A stretch of DNA of 64,000 bases from Cellulomonas alba (GCF_030362835.1 NZ_JAUCGQ010000001.1:682001-746000), one strand, 5' to 3'; shown: positions 1 through 8,371, counted from the stretch's first letter. The notes: generated by a model not told the origin, from the sequence alone. Numbers and translations are program-made.

Positions 1-267
1 CAGACCGTGCCGTCCGGGCTCGCGCACGCCCAGGGCGTCCCCGGCGGCCTCTACGTGCTCGCGGTCGACCCGGGCGGGCCGGCCGACCAGGCGGGCATCC
101 GGCCGGGCGACGTCCTGACGACGGTCGACGGCCAGCCGGCGCAGGACGCCGAGCAGCTCGTGGTCGTGACGCTGAAGCGCGCCGTGGGCGACCGCGTCGA
201 CGTCACGTACGTGCGCACCGGCCGCACGGGGTCGACCACCGTCACGCTCGGCGACTCGCGCTCGTAG
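1..267 (+). CDS. PDZ-domain C-terminus of an HtrA/DegP-like serine protease (partial)
   Basis: The reading frame is open from the first base, so this is the 3' end of a gene that starts outside the window. The visible 88 or so residues form a PDZ domain: a GGLYVLAVDPGGPADQAG segment, then IRPGDVLTTVDGQP and a final strand pair, which is the usual C-terminal PDZ of S1C (trypsin-like) envelope proteases. In that family the PDZ binds C-terminal peptides of misfolded envelope proteins. The protease domain is not in the window, so the enzyme identity is inferred from the PDZ type only. It converges on the polyphosphate kinase gene with a 47-nt gap. Confidence 0.75.
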   Translation, partial: QTVPSGLAHAQGVPGGLYVLAVDPGGPADQAGIRPGDVLTTVDGQPAQDAEQLVVVTLKRAVGDRVDVTYVRTGRTGSTTVTLGDSRS

Positions 268-314
268 CCCGTGTCCTCGTCACACGCACCTGCCGGGAGT
301 GCCCACCGCCCGCC

Positions 315-1244
315 TCAGTCGCCGATCGTGTCGCGTGCTCGCTGCACGATCAGCGGGTCCACCTCGCCGACGACGTCCGCGCTCTTGCCCTCGTACGAGA
401 ACTGGCTCAGGAAGTACCGCATCGCGTTGAGCCGCGCGCGCTTCTTGTCGTTGCTGCGGATCACGATCCACGGCGCGTGGTCGGTGTCCGTCCCGGCGAA
501 CATCGCCTCCTTCGCCGCGGAGTAGTCGTCCCAGCGCCCGAGCGACTCGAGGTCCATCGGCGAGAGCTTCCAGCGCCGCACGGGGTCGATCTGGCGGATC
601 GCGAACCGGGTGCGCTGCTCGCGCCGCGTCACCGAGCACCAGAACTTCGTCAGGTGGGTGCCGTCGTCGACCACGAGCCGCTCGAACTCGGGCGCCTGGC
701 GCATGAACGTCGCGTACTCGTCGTCGGTGCAGAACCCCATGACGCGCTCGACGCCCGCGCGGTTGTACCAGGAGCGGTCGAACAGCACGATCTCGCCCGC
801 CGTCGGGAAGCGCTCGACGTACCGCTGGAAGTACCACTGACCCTGCTCGGTGCTGGTCGGCGTGGCGAGCGCCACGACGCGGGCCGCGCGCGGGTTCAGG
901 TGCTCCATGAACCGCTTGATCGTGCCGCCCTTGCCCGCCGCGTCGCGTCCCTCGAACACGACGACGTGCCGCTCGCCGTTGTCCTGCGCCCAGTACTGCA
1001 GCTTGAGCAGCTCGATCTGCAGCCGGTACTTGAGCTCCTCGTACTCGTCGCGCTCCATGAGCTCGTCGTACGGGTAGTCCTCGCGCCACGTCTCGACGGC
1101 CTTGCCGCCCGGGTCGATGAGCATCGGGTCGGCGCCCTCTCCCCCGGCGACCGTGTACCCCTCGGCGACGAGCCTGTCGATGTACTCGCGCAGGTTCTCG
1201 TCGGGGTCGGGCTCGACGCGCTCGAGGTCGGGTGCCGTGTCCAT
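315..1244 (-). CDS. ppk2: Polyphosphate kinase 2 family protein
   Basis: A 309-residue PPK2 protein, the normal length for a single-domain member. PPK2 enzymes transfer phosphate between polyphosphate and nucleoside mono- or diphosphates in the cytoplasm. The Walker A loop GRDAAGKGG is at about residues 99-107 and the lid/Walker B segment FDRSWYNR at about 155-162, both diagnostic. The first 50 residues are an acidic extension before the core. It lies 12 nt downstream of a small helical protein on the same strand and is probably co-transcribed with it. Which nucleotide it prefers cannot be read from the sequence. Start ATG at 1244. Confidence 0.93.
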   Translation of the reverse strand: MDTAPDLERVEPDPDENLREYIDRLVAEGYTVAGGEGADPMLIDPGGKAVETWREDYPYDELMERDEYEELKYRLQIELLKLQYWAQDNGERHVVVFEGRDAAGKGGTIKRFMEHLNPRAARVVALATPTSTEQGQWYFQRYVERFPTAGEIVLFDRSWYNRAGVERVMGFCTDDEYATFMRQAPEFERLVVDDGTHLTKFWCSVTRREQRTRFAIRQIDPVRRWKLSPMDLESLGRWDDYSAAKEAMFAGTDTDHAPWIVIRSNDKKRARLNAMRYFLSQFSYEGKSADVVGEVDPLIVQRARDTIGD

Positions 1245-1256
1245 CGCGTCGTCCGT

Positions 1257-1517
1257 TCAGGCGGAGTTGAGCGGTCCGTCGCCCGCGGGCGCGTCGGCCG
1301 GGCCGTCGGGGGCGACCGGGACGTGCTGCTCGCGGAGCCGGTCGCTCACGGCGCTCTCGACGAGCACGGGGACGAAGTCACGCACCGTCGCGTCGTCGAA
1401 GCCCGCCAGCTCCGCCGCGACGGCCGCGCGGATCTGTCCGCTGTCCGCATCGGGGAAGCGGTCGGACAGCCGCGCGACGACCGCGTCGATCTCGCGGGAC
1501 TCGTCGTCCAGGGTCAT
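1257..1517 (-). CDS. Small predicted three-helix protein upstream of ppk2
   Basis: An 86-residue acidic protein. Residues 1-65 are strongly helical with the pattern of a small three-helix bundle (REIDAVVARLSDRF, then SGQIRAAVAAELAGF, then VRDFVPVLVESAV), and the last 18 residues are a Pro/Gly/Asp tail. It resembles the short three-helix-bundle dimerization proteins common in actinobacteria, whose role is not established. The gene is divergent from the TetR gene and sits 12 nt before ppk2, so it may act with the kinase or simply share its transcript. No catalytic motif is visible. Confidence 0.7.
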   Translation of the reverse strand: MTLDDESREIDAVVARLSDRFPDADSGQIRAAVAAELAGFDDATVRDFVPVLVESAVSDRLREQHVPVAPDGPADAPAGDGPLNSA

Positions 1518-1614
1518 GACACGACGATCACCCGCGGCCGCGCGGCCCGCAAACGCGCCGCCGGGACCGATCGCCTGGGCGCCCGCGCCGCCACGCCACG
1601 GGCCTCTAGCCTTC

Positions 1615-1620
1615 TATCGT
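1615..1620 (+). promoter_or_regulatory. -10 box of a probable leaderless tetR transcript
   Basis: TATCGT ends 7 nt before the GTG start at 1628 and no Shine-Dalgarno sequence precedes the start. This is the geometry of leaderless actinobacterial genes. No clear -35 box is visible. Inference from position only. Confidence 0.4.
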
Positions 1621-1627
1621 TCGCCGT

Positions 1628-2227
1628 GTGACGACCAAGGAATCGCCGACGCGCCGCGGCCGGGGCTCGGCCGCGCCCGGCGTGACGCGCGACGCGCTGC
1701 TCACCTCCGCACGGGACGAGTTCGCGCGCGTCGGGTACGGCGCCGCGACGGTGCGCGCGATCGCGGCGGGCGCCGGCGTGGACCCCGCGCTCGTCATGCA
1801 CTACTTCGGCACCAAGGAGGCGCTGTTCGTCGCCACGCTGCAGAAGGCGGGCGGCGTGCGGGAGCGGATCGCCGCGGCGTTCGAGGGGCCGCCGGACATG
1901 GTCCCGCGCCAGCTCGTCACGGCGTACCTGGACCTGTGGGAGGACCCGGAGACGGCTCCGACCCTGGTCAGCGTGGTGCGCTCGGCGCTGACGAACCCGG
2001 TCGCGGCCGACGCGGTGCGGCACATCCTCGAGGTCGACCTCATCGCCGGCGCGGGCCGCCGCCTGCCCCCGGAGCGCGTCAACCTCGCGGGGGCGCAGCT
2101 GTTCGGCGTCGCGATCGCACGGTACGTGCTGCGCACGGACCCGCTCGCGACGCTCGACCGGGCGACGCTCACGGAGCTGCTCGCCGACCAGCTCGGTGGC
2201 CTCCTCGCCGCACCGGCCGCGCGGTAA
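1628..2227 (+). CDS. TetR family transcriptional regulator
   Basis: A 199-residue TetR-type repressor. The N-terminal helix-turn-helix is at about residues 18-63: TRDALLTSARDEFARVGYG, then VRAIAAGAGVDPALVMHYFG, and KEALFVATL. The C-terminal ligand domain is unremarkable and its ligand unknown. The gene is 47 nt upstream of an ABC-2 exporter on the same strand, and a palindrome overlapping the -35 box of that exporter's promoter (2229-2242) is its most likely operator, so it probably represses the exporter. Start is GTG at 1628, with a -10 box right before it suggesting a leaderless mRNA. Confidence 0.9.
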   Translation: MTTKESPTRRGRGSAAPGVTRDALLTSARDEFARVGYGAATVRAIAAGAGVDPALVMHYFGTKEALFVATLQKAGGVRERIAAAFEGPPDMVPRQLVTAYLDLWEDPETAPTLVSVVRSALTNPVAADAVRHILEVDLIAGAGRRLPPERVNLAGAQLFGVAIARYVLRTDPLATLDRATLTELLADQLGGLLAAPAAR

Positions 2228-2228
2228 T

Positions 2229-2267
2229 TCAACACCTGTTGACCCGGCCGCCCCGCACCCCTAGCGT
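2229..2267 (+). promoter_or_regulatory. Exporter promoter with overlapping TetR-type operator
   Basis: The inverted repeat TCAACA-CC-TGTTGA (2229-2242) overlaps a -35 box TTGACC (2239-2244). After a 17-nt spacer comes TAGCGT (2262-2267) as -10, ending 7 nt before the GTG at 2275. Bound repressor would block the -35 region. The upstream neighbour is a TetR gene, the obvious candidate regulator. Confidence 0.55.
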
Positions 2268-2274
2268 GCGAGGC

Positions 2275-3333
2275 GTGAAGGCGATGATCGTCAAGGAGTT
2301 CCGCGAGCTCGTCCGCGACCGGCGCACCGTCGGCCTCCTCGTCGGGCTGCCGCTGATCCTGCTGGTCGTGTTCGGGTACGCCGCCAACTTCTACGTCGAC
2401 CACGTGCACGCGGCGGTCGTGGGGCCGCAGGCCGAGCAGGTGGCAGCGGCGCTGCCCGACTTCTTCGACGTGACGACCGTCGACCCCGCGGGGACCGAGC
2501 AGCACGCGCGCGACCTGCTGCGCGACAACCGGGTCGACGTCGCGTTCGTCGCCGACACCGACGTGACGGCGCTCGTCGACGGCTCCAACCTGTTCGCCGC
2601 CCAGTCGATCGTCGGCGCGCTGAACGGCATGGGCGACACGGTCAGCACCGAGGTCCTCTACAACCCGGACCTGACGACGTCCTGGGTGATGATCCCGGCG
2701 ATCATCGGCCTGATCCTCACGTTCATCGGCACGATCGTGACGAGCATCGGCCTGGTCCGCGAGCGCGAGGCGGGCACGCTCGAGCAGCTCGCCGTCATGC
2801 CGATCAAGCCGAGCACCGTGATCCTCGGCAAGATCACGCCCTACTTCATCGTCGCGTCGATCGACATGGTCGTCGTGACCGTGCTCGGCATGCTGCTGTT
2901 CGACGTGCCGTTCAACGGCAACGTGCTGACGTTCGCGCTCGGCGCGGCGATCTTCCTGTTCGTCGTGCTCGGCATCGGCGTGTTCATCTCGACGATCTCG
3001 CAGACGGCGGGCCAGGCGATCCAGACGGCGTTCTTCTTCCTGCTCCCGCAGATCCTGCTGTCCGGCATGATCTTCCCGCTCGACGCCATGGCCCCCGGCG
3101 TGCGCTGGATCGGGTACCTGCTGCCCCTGACGTACTTCACGATGATCTCGCAGGGCGTCATGCTCCGCGGTGCCGGCATCGACTCGCTCTGGCCCGCGTT
3201 CCTCGTGCTCGCCGTGATGGCGACCGTGGTCTTCACGGCCGCGACCCTGCGGTTCCGCCGCGACCTCGCGCCCGAGCGCCGGCCCCGCCGGCGCGGCACG
3301 CACGCCGGGGCGACGAGCGGCGGTGCGGCGTGA
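2275..3333 (+). CDS. ABC-2 type exporter permease
   Basis: A 352-residue membrane protein of the ABC-2 (drug/Na+ exporter, YbhR/YbhS-like) family. It opens with a cytoplasmic KEFRELVRDRR segment, one transmembrane helix (GLLVGLPLILLVVFGYA), then an extracytoplasmic domain of about 135 residues, then five hydrophobic helices from about residue 145 to 335; EREAGTLEQLAVMPIK is the typical coupling region between helices. The C-terminus is a basic tail. Start: GTG at 2275 fits a leaderless transcript; ATG 2284 is the alternative. Its stop overlaps the first ATPase gene by 4 nt. Substrate unknown. Confidence 0.88.
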   Translation: MKAMIVKEFRELVRDRRTVGLLVGLPLILLVVFGYAANFYVDHVHAAVVGPQAEQVAAALPDFFDVTTVDPAGTEQHARDLLRDNRVDVAFVADTDVTALVDGSNLFAAQSIVGALNGMGDTVSTEVLYNPDLTTSWVMIPAIIGLILTFIGTIVTSIGLVREREAGTLEQLAVMPIKPSTVILGKITPYFIVASIDMVVVTVLGMLLFDVPFNGNVLTFALGAAIFLFVVLGIGVFISTISQTAGQAIQTAFFFLLPQILLSGMIFPLDAMAPGVRWIGYLLPLTYFTMISQGVMLRGAGIDSLWPAFLVLAVMATVVFTAATLRFRRDLAPERRPRRRGTHAGATSGGAA

Positions 3334-4157
3334 GCTTCGGCCTCGACGCCGTGACCGTCTCGTTCGGTGCCACGCGCGCGCTCCGGGACGTCAGCGTCGA
3401 GGTGGCGGCCGGCACGGTGGTCGCCGTGGTCGGCGGCGACGGCGCGGGCAAGACCACGCTGCTGCGCACGCTCGTGCGCGAGGTCGCGCCCGACTCCGGC
3501 ACCGTCAGCGCTCCCCCGAAGGCCGATCTCGGGTTCCTGCCCGCGTCCTCGGGCAGCTGGGCGGCGCTGACCGTCGCGCAGAACGTCGACTTCGCGGGCG
3601 GCGTCTACGGCCTCGCCGGTCCCGAGCTCGACGCCCGGCGCGCGGCGCTGCTCGACGCCGCCGGGCTGACGGATGCCGCCGACCGGCTCGCCTCGCAGCT
3701 GTCGGGCGGCATGCGGCGCAAGCTCGGGTTCCTCATGGCGATCGTGCACACGCCCGAGCTCGTGGTGCTGGACGAGCCGAGCACGGGCGTCGACCCCGTG
3801 AGCCGGGTGGACCTGTGGCGCCTCGTCTCGGAGACCGCCGCCGCGGGCGCGGCCGTCATCATGTCGACGACCTACCTCGACGAGGCGGAGCGCGCGGGGC
3901 ACCTCGTCGTGCTCGACGACGGGCACGTGCTCGTCCAGGGCTCGTACGACGAGGTGCGGGCGGCCTTCGCCGGGGTCGTGACGCGCGCCGACGCGGCGGT
4001 GCGGCCGGCGTGGTCCTGGCGGCGCGGGCGCGACCGGCACGAGTACTGGCCCGACGGCGACGCACCGGCCGGCCGCGACGTCGTCGAGCCGGACCTCGAG
4101 GACATCGTCATCGCGCTCTCGCTGTCCCGGCGCGCGGACACGGTGGTGGCGGGATGA
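3330..4157 (+). CDS. ABC exporter ATP-binding protein, first half-ATPase
   Basis: A 275-residue ABC ATPase that powers the ABC-2 permease. Walker A GGDGAGKTT at 35-43, signature LSGGM at 124-128, Walker B VVLDEP at 145-150, followed by the D-loop STGVD. After residue 220 there is a short regulatory tail with WSWRRGRDRHEYWPDG. It matches the first nucleotide-binding half of YbhF-type double ATPases. Start GTG at 3330 overlaps the permease stop; its own stop overlaps the ATG of the second ATPase (ATGA), indicating translational coupling of the three genes. Confidence 0.9.
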   Translation: MSFGLDAVTVSFGATRALRDVSVEVAAGTVVAVVGGDGAGKTTLLRTLVREVAPDSGTVSAPPKADLGFLPASSGSWAALTVAQNVDFAGGVYGLAGPELDARRAALLDAAGLTDAADRLASQLSGGMRRKLGFLMAIVHTPELVVLDEPSTGVDPVSRVDLWRLVSETAAAGAAVIMSTTYLDEAERAGHLVVLDDGHVLVQGSYDEVRAAFAGVVTRADAAVRPAWSWRRGRDRHEYWPDGDAPAGRDVVEPDLEDIVIALSLSRRADTVVAG

Positions 4158-5041
4158 CCGGGGTCGCGCTCGAGGCCCACGCCGTCACGCGACGGTTCGG
4201 CGCCTTCACCGCCGTGGACACGGTCTCGTTGCAGGTCTCACCCGGCGAGGTCGTCGGGCTGCTCGGCGCCAACGGCGCTGGCAAGACCACGCTCATGCGC
4301 ATGCTCCTCGGCCTGCTGCCCGCCAGCGAGGGCCGGGTCGACATGCTCGGCGGGCCGCCCAACCGCGAGCGCCGCCGCCGCGTCGGCTACGTGCCGCAGA
4401 ACCTCGGCCTCTACCGCGACATGACGCTGGCCGAGAACCTCGACTTCGTCTGCGGCACGTACGGCACCCCGCTGCCGGCGGTGCCCGCCGAGCTGGTGCG
4501 CTACGCCGACGTGCTGGTGGCGGCGATGCCCCTGGGGGCGCAGCGACAGGCCGCGTTCCTGGCGGCGCTGTCGCACGGACCCGAGCTCGTGCTGCTCGAC
4601 GAGCCGACGTCCGGCGTCGACGCGCTCGCGCGGGCGGCCCTGTGGGACACGATCCGCGCGCAGTCGGACGCGGGCGTCGGGGTCCTCGTGACGACGCACT
4701 ACATGCAGGAGGCCCAGCAGTGCGACCGGCTGCTGCTGATGGCGCGCGGCCGCCTCGTGGGCCAGGGCAGCGAGGCGGACCTCATCGGCGACACCCGCGC
4801 GCTCGCCGTCCGCACGGACGACTGGGCGGCGACGTTCGCGGCACTCAATGCCGCGCAGGTGCCGGTGATCCTCGACGGCCGCGCGGTGCGCGTCGCCGAC
4901 ACCGACGCCGACGACGTCCGCCGCATCCTGGAGCAGGCGGGCCTCGCCGCCACCGTGACCGCCGTACCCGCCACCATCGAGGAGCGCATGCTCGTGCTCG
5001 CGCGGGGCGCCGACCGGGACGGAGCGCGGTCGGTCAGCTGA
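4154..5041 (+). CDS. ABC exporter ATP-binding protein, second half-ATPase
   Basis: A 295-residue ABC ATPase, the second of the pair. Walker A GANGAGKTT at 38-46, Walker B LVLLDE at 145-150, D-loop TSGVD. The signature motif is MPLGAQRQ (125-132) in place of LSGGQRQ, the same PLG variation seen in the C-terminal halves of YbhF/RbbA-type ATPases, so this looks like a YbhF whose two halves are separate genes. Start ATG 4154 is fixed by the ATGA overlap with the preceding gene. The 3' end overlaps the convergent metalloprotease gene by 8 nt. Confidence 0.9.
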   Translation: MTGVALEAHAVTRRFGAFTAVDTVSLQVSPGEVVGLLGANGAGKTTLMRMLLGLLPASEGRVDMLGGPPNRERRRRVGYVPQNLGLYRDMTLAENLDFVCGTYGTPLPAVPAELVRYADVLVAAMPLGAQRQAAFLAALSHGPELVLLDEPTSGVDALARAALWDTIRAQSDAGVGVLVTTHYMQEAQQCDRLLLMARGRLVGQGSEADLIGDTRALAVRTDDWAATFAALNAAQVPVILDGRAVRVADTDADDVRRILEQAGLAATVTAVPATIEERMLVLARGADRDGARSVS

Positions 5042-6698
5042 CCAGCCGCGCGCCCGAGACGGCCCGGCGGTGGTCCGCGTCGCCCGCATAGACCACGACG
5101 AGCCGCCCGTGGCCGAGCGCCCGCGACGTCCGGACGGTCGCCGACGACCAGCCCGCGTGCTCGACCACCTCGACGCGGGCGGAGACGTACCGCGACCCGA
5201 GCTTGACCCGCACCACGCCGGCAGCCGGCGCCGACGCGCCGGGGTACACGCGGACCCGGAGCGTCGCCGGCCGCCCCGCGACGAGTGCCGTGTGCGCCAC
5301 GACGCGCACGCGCGGAACCGCCTTCGCCACGCGGACGCTCGCGGTCGCCGTGGACGTCCGGAACCGCTCGTCGCCGACGAGGACGGCCGTGATGGCGTAG
5401 CTGCCGGCGTGCAGGGCTCCGGCGGGGAACGTGTACCGGGCGCTCCCCGCGGTGACGGGCACCCGGCCGACGAGCACGCCGTCCCGGTACACCCGCGCCC
5501 AGCCGGACACCGCGCCCGCGGGCGAGGTGACGGCCAACCGCACCGTCACGGGCGCGCCGTACCGGGCGGTCCCCACGGAGACGTCCGTCCGCGTGGCGCA
5601 CGGACCCGGCGCCGGCGCCACCTGCTGCGTGCGGACCACGACGCGCGCCGACGCCGGGCCGATCGCGACCACCTGGACCGACACGCCGGCCGCGACGTCC
5701 GACCACACGTCCCCGGCGTGCAGCGCCTGCTCGTACACGCCGCAGGCGAGCGGCGCGAGCGTCGTGACCTGCCGTGTCGTGTCGAGGCGGTAGACGCGGA
5801 CGCCTCCCCCGGCCGAGACCGGCACGCCGCCGAGCGTCACGTCGCCCGTGTGCCACCGCGTGAAGGACGCGTCAGCGTCGACGCCGGCCCCCGGACGGTA
5901 CTCCACGTAGCCGGTCGACCCGTCGCCCAGCGGGAACCGCACGCCACGTGCGCCGTCCCCGGCGAAGGAGGCGGGCGCGAGGTCGACGGTCCGCGTCCCG
6001 GCGGTGGTCGGGTCGACGGGGAGGACCGCAGCCGCGGCGCCCGGCACGCCGAGCAGCTCCTGGAACGCGAGGTCGAGCGAGGGCAGCGTCCCGGCGTAGA
6101 TGCCCGCCATCGGGCTGTACGGCGCCTCGTAGTCGAGCTCCGTGGGCGGGGCACCCGTCTCGACCTCGAGGTTCGAGTGCATCAGGCCGAAGTTGTGCCC
6201 GAGCTCGTGCGCCACCGACCGCGCGCCGCCCGCGACGACCTGGACCGCGCCCGACGACGCGAACCCGGTCCCCTCGGTCCCGTAGCCGGCCCACCCGTAC
6301 GCGCACCCCGCCGGCGACGCCACGACCACGTGGTTCCCGGTGCCGTGCCCGAAGTCGACGTCCGGGAACAGGGCCTCGGCCTCGTCCCAGAGCCGCTCCG
6401 GGCCGACCGAGCACGAGTCGTTCAGCGCGAGGGTCGCCGCACCGGCGACGTCCGCGACGTCGATCGCGCCCCGCGCCTCGCGTGCCCAGTACGCGATCGC
6501 CTCACGCGTCCAGTCGACGGCGGTGCCGAGCGGGACGCTCGCCGTGCCCGGGTCGGCCACGGTCACGACGTAGGCGTGGAGGGGGACGGGTGACGCCGCG
6601 GCGTCGGCACCGGTGGCGTCCGCGGCCGCAGCGCTCGAGGTCGCGGCCAGCGACAGGACCGCGACCACGAGGGCCACACCACCGACCCGGCGCACCAC
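5034..6698 (-). CDS. Secreted metzincin-type zinc protease with Ig-like C-terminal domains
   Basis: A 554-residue exported protein. Signal peptide: MVRR then a hydrophobic stretch ending in SSAAAADA, cleaved near residue 26. The zinc-binding motif HELGHNFGLMH at about 164-174 is the extended metzincin signature (three His ligands, catalytic Glu, conserved Gly). Residues about 350-450 and 455-554 look like two bacterial Ig-like repeats (SVGTARYGAPVTVRL; GVVRVKLGSRYV), probably for surface or substrate attachment. Substrate unknown. Start is GTG at 6698. Its 3' end overlaps the convergent ABC ATPase gene by 8 nt. The leader contains a strong hairpin (6718-6739). Confidence 0.85.
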   Translation of the reverse strand: MVRRVGGVALVVAVLSLAATSSAAAADATGADAAASPVPLHAYVVTVADPGTASVPLGTAVDWTREAIAYWAREARGAIDVADVAGAATLALNDSCSVGPERLWDEAEALFPDVDFGHGTGNHVVVASPAGCAYGWAGYGTEGTGFASSGAVQVVAGGARSVAHELGHNFGLMHSNLEVETGAPPTELDYEAPYSPMAGIYAGTLPSLDLAFQELLGVPGAAAAVLPVDPTTAGTRTVDLAPASFAGDGARGVRFPLGDGSTGYVEYRPGAGVDADASFTRWHTGDVTLGGVPVSAGGGVRVYRLDTTRQVTTLAPLACGVYEQALHAGDVWSDVAAGVSVQVVAIGPASARVVVRTQQVAPAPGPCATRTDVSVGTARYGAPVTVRLAVTSPAGAVSGWARVYRDGVLVGRVPVTAGSARYTFPAGALHAGSYAITAVLVGDERFRTSTATASVRVAKAVPRVRVVAHTALVAGRPATLRVRVYPGASAPAAGVVRVKLGSRYVSARVEVVEHAGWSSATVRTSRALGHGRLVVVYAGDADHRRAVSGARLVS

Positions 6699-6717
6699 CG
6701 ACCCCGCCTCTGGGGGT

Positions 6718-6739
6718 GGCAGCGCTCCGCTGCGCTGCC
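6718..6739 (-). promoter_or_regulatory. Hairpin in the 5' leader of the metalloprotease gene
   Basis: Perfect 8-bp inverted repeat GGCAGCGC-TCCGCT-GCGCTGCC, 20 nt before the GTG start of the metalloprotease. It may affect translation or transcript stability, or be an operator. No known riboswitch pattern was recognised. Confidence 0.4.
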
Positions 6740-6798
6740 GATGGTGGCGACCCTGTCATCGATTCGGACATATCACCACAAAGTCACCCGACTGGGCG

Positions 6799-7122
6799 CT
6801 ACGCGAACGGCCTGACCTCGACCTTCCGGTCGCAGACGCGCGAGGCCTCGGCGCCCAGCCTGAGCGCCACGTCGAGATCGGGCGCCTCCCAGACCCAGAC
6901 GCCCGCGAGGTACTCCTTCGACTCGACGAAGGGCCCGTCGCTGACGATGGGCCGGTCGCCGCGGTTGTCGACGACGACCGCCGCGTCGGTGTCCGCGAGG
7001 CCTCCGGCGAAGACCCAGTAGCCCTCGGCGACCAGCCGCTCGTTGAACGCGCTGATGGCCGGCCGCCGGTCCGGGCTGCCGGGGTTCTCCCTGTCGTCGA
7101 TCACCGAGACCAGGAACTGCAT
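6799..7122 (-). CDS. YciI-like (YCII/DGPF) family protein
   Basis: A 107-residue small alpha/beta protein with the YCII-related signature: MQFLVSVIDD at the start, FNERLVAEGYWVFAGGL, IVSDGPFVESKEYLAGVWVWEAP and a final strand VEVRPFA. Members are ferredoxin-like fold dimers with a His/Asp pair; many actinobacterial ones sit near sigma factor or dehydratase genes and have no proven activity. Start at 7122 was chosen because GGGAG lies 11 nt upstream; an upstream in-frame ATG at 7170 would add an unconserved 16-residue lead and lie inside the neighbouring gene. Just downstream of the RibD/DHFR-like gene and probably co-transcribed. Confidence 0.8.
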   Translation of the reverse strand: MQFLVSVIDDRENPGSPDRRPAISAFNERLVAEGYWVFAGGLADTDAAVVVDNRGDRPIVSDGPFVESKEYLAGVWVWEAPDLDVALRLGAEASRVCDRKVEVRPFA

Positions 7123-7162
7123 CGGTCGCTCATCTCCCGTCTGCCGAGGTGGGGTGCGGCGG

Positions 7163-7783
7163 TCAGGCACGCGACGCGGTCGCGTACCGCCGAGGACGCG
7201 TCGTGGGCCGGTAGACCTGCGTCGCGACGCCCCTCGTGTCGACGCGCCACTCGACGAGCTCGAGCGCCTGGTCCGGACCGTCGTCGGGGAAGAGTCTCGT
7301 CCCCTGGCCGAGGATGACCGGCACCACGATCAACGTCAGCTCGTCGACGAGGTCGTGCTCGAGCAGCCACCGGACCAGCGCGCCGCTGCCGTGCACCTGG
7401 AGCTCGCCGCCCGGCTTGCCCTTGAGCTCGGCGACTGCGCCCGCGAGATCCCCGCCGAGCACGGTGGTGTCCGCCCAGCCCGGCGCGGTGAGCGTCGTCG
7501 AGGCGACGTACTTGGGCGCGTCCTGCAACGCGACGCCGATGGGGTGCGTGCGCATCTCGGCGACGGTTCCCCACGAGCGGGCGAACAGCTCGTACGTGCG
7601 CCGGCCGAACAGGAACGCCTCGGCCTGCTGGTAGGTGTCCGTGATGAACGCGCGGGTGTCGTCGTCACCCGCGCCCAGCGCCCACCCGCCGCGCTCGAAG
7701 CCGTTCCTGGGGTCGTCGGACGTCGCGCCGTTGCCCTGCATCACGCCGTCGATCGTCAGCTGGGTCATGGTCGTCAGCTTCAT
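7163..7783 (-). CDS. Dihydrofolate reductase (RibD C-terminal) family protein
   Basis: A 206-residue NADPH-binding protein of the RibD C-terminal/DHFR fold. The start MKLTTMTQLTIDGVMQGNG, FLFGRRTYELFARSW, KYVASTTL and the GGELQVHGSGALVRWLLEHDLVDEL block are typical. The family in actinobacteria is large and mostly uncharacterised, so a true folate or riboflavin role should not be assumed. GGAGGGA lies 8 nt before the ATG at 7783. The YciI-like gene follows closely on the same strand. Confidence 0.85.
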   Translation of the reverse strand: MKLTTMTQLTIDGVMQGNGATSDDPRNGFERGGWALGAGDDDTRAFITDTYQQAEAFLFGRRTYELFARSWGTVAEMRTHPIGVALQDAPKYVASTTLTAPGWADTTVLGGDLAGAVAELKGKPGGELQVHGSGALVRWLLEHDLVDELTLIVVPVILGQGTRLFPDDGPDQALELVEWRVDTRGVATQVYRPTTRPRRYATASRA

Positions 7784-7825
7784 GCTCGCGTCCCTCCGCT
7801 GTCGCGCCGCACCTCGTGGGCGGTC

Positions 7826-8371
7826 TCACAGCTCCGACGAACGCGCCGCGCCCGATCCGACATCGCCGGCGCGCCGTTCGAGCAGGACCACGTCGCGCCA
7901 CCGCCCCGCGAGCGGCCCGTGCGTCATCAGGCCGAGCCGCTCGCGCGTGCCGACGACGCGGAAGCCCGCGGCGGCATGCAGGCCGAGGCTCGCCACGTTC
8001 TCGGGGAACACGCCGCCCTGCACCGTCCAGACGCCCCCGGCGTCGGTGCTCGCGAGCAGGGCGTCGACGAGCAGGCGCCCGACGCCTCGACCGCGCGCCG
8101 CCGGGTCGACGTACACGGACAGCTCGACGACGCCCGCGTACACGCACCGCTCGGAGACCGGCGACACCGCGACCCAGCCGACCACCGCGCCGTCGGCGTC
8201 GAGCGCGACGAACCGGTGCTGGGGCAGCTTGCCTGCGTCGAACTCCTGCCACGTGGGGACGGCGTCGGCGAACGTCGCGTGGCCCGTGGCGATGCCGGCC
8301 GCGTAGATCCGCGCGACGTCGGGCCAGTGCTCCGACGCGAGCGGCACCACCGTGACGTCGCCCGTCGTCAT
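7826..8371 (-). CDS. ArsN-like GNAT acetyltransferase
   Basis: A 181-residue GNAT protein. It carries IYAAGIATGHATFADAVPTWQEFD near the N-terminus, the acetyl-CoA loop GRGVGRLLVDALL (pattern R/Q-x-x-G-x-G/A) and the C-terminal GLHAAAGFRVVGTRERLG. This arrangement is that of phosphinothricin/arsinothricin N-acetyltransferases (PAT/ArsN1). Its ATG at 8371 overlaps the stop of arsR (ATGA), so the two are translationally coupled, which supports a role in arsenical resistance, perhaps acetylating an organoarsenical antibiotic. Start chosen by that overlap; an upstream reading in the same frame is antisense or out-of-frame noise. Confidence 0.85.
   Translation of the reverse strand: MTTGDVTVVPLASEHWPDVARIYAAGIATGHATFADAVPTWQEFDAGKLPQHRFVALDADGAVVGWVAVSPVSERCVYAGVVELSVYVDPAARGRGVGRLLVDALLASTDAGGVWTVQGGVFPENVASLGLHAAAGFRVVGTRERLGLMTHGPLAGRWRDVVLLERRAGDVGSGAARSSEL

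Noticed and set aside
1102..3333. 743-codon frame joined to the ABC-2 permease
   Set aside because: The first 390 codons have no protein-like pattern and cover ppk2 and tetR antisense or out of frame; the permease starts at 2275.
6699..6798. c-di-GMP or c-di-AMP riboswitch in the metalloprotease leader
   Set aside because: None of the conserved core segments of those riboswitches could be recognised; only a simple hairpin is certain.
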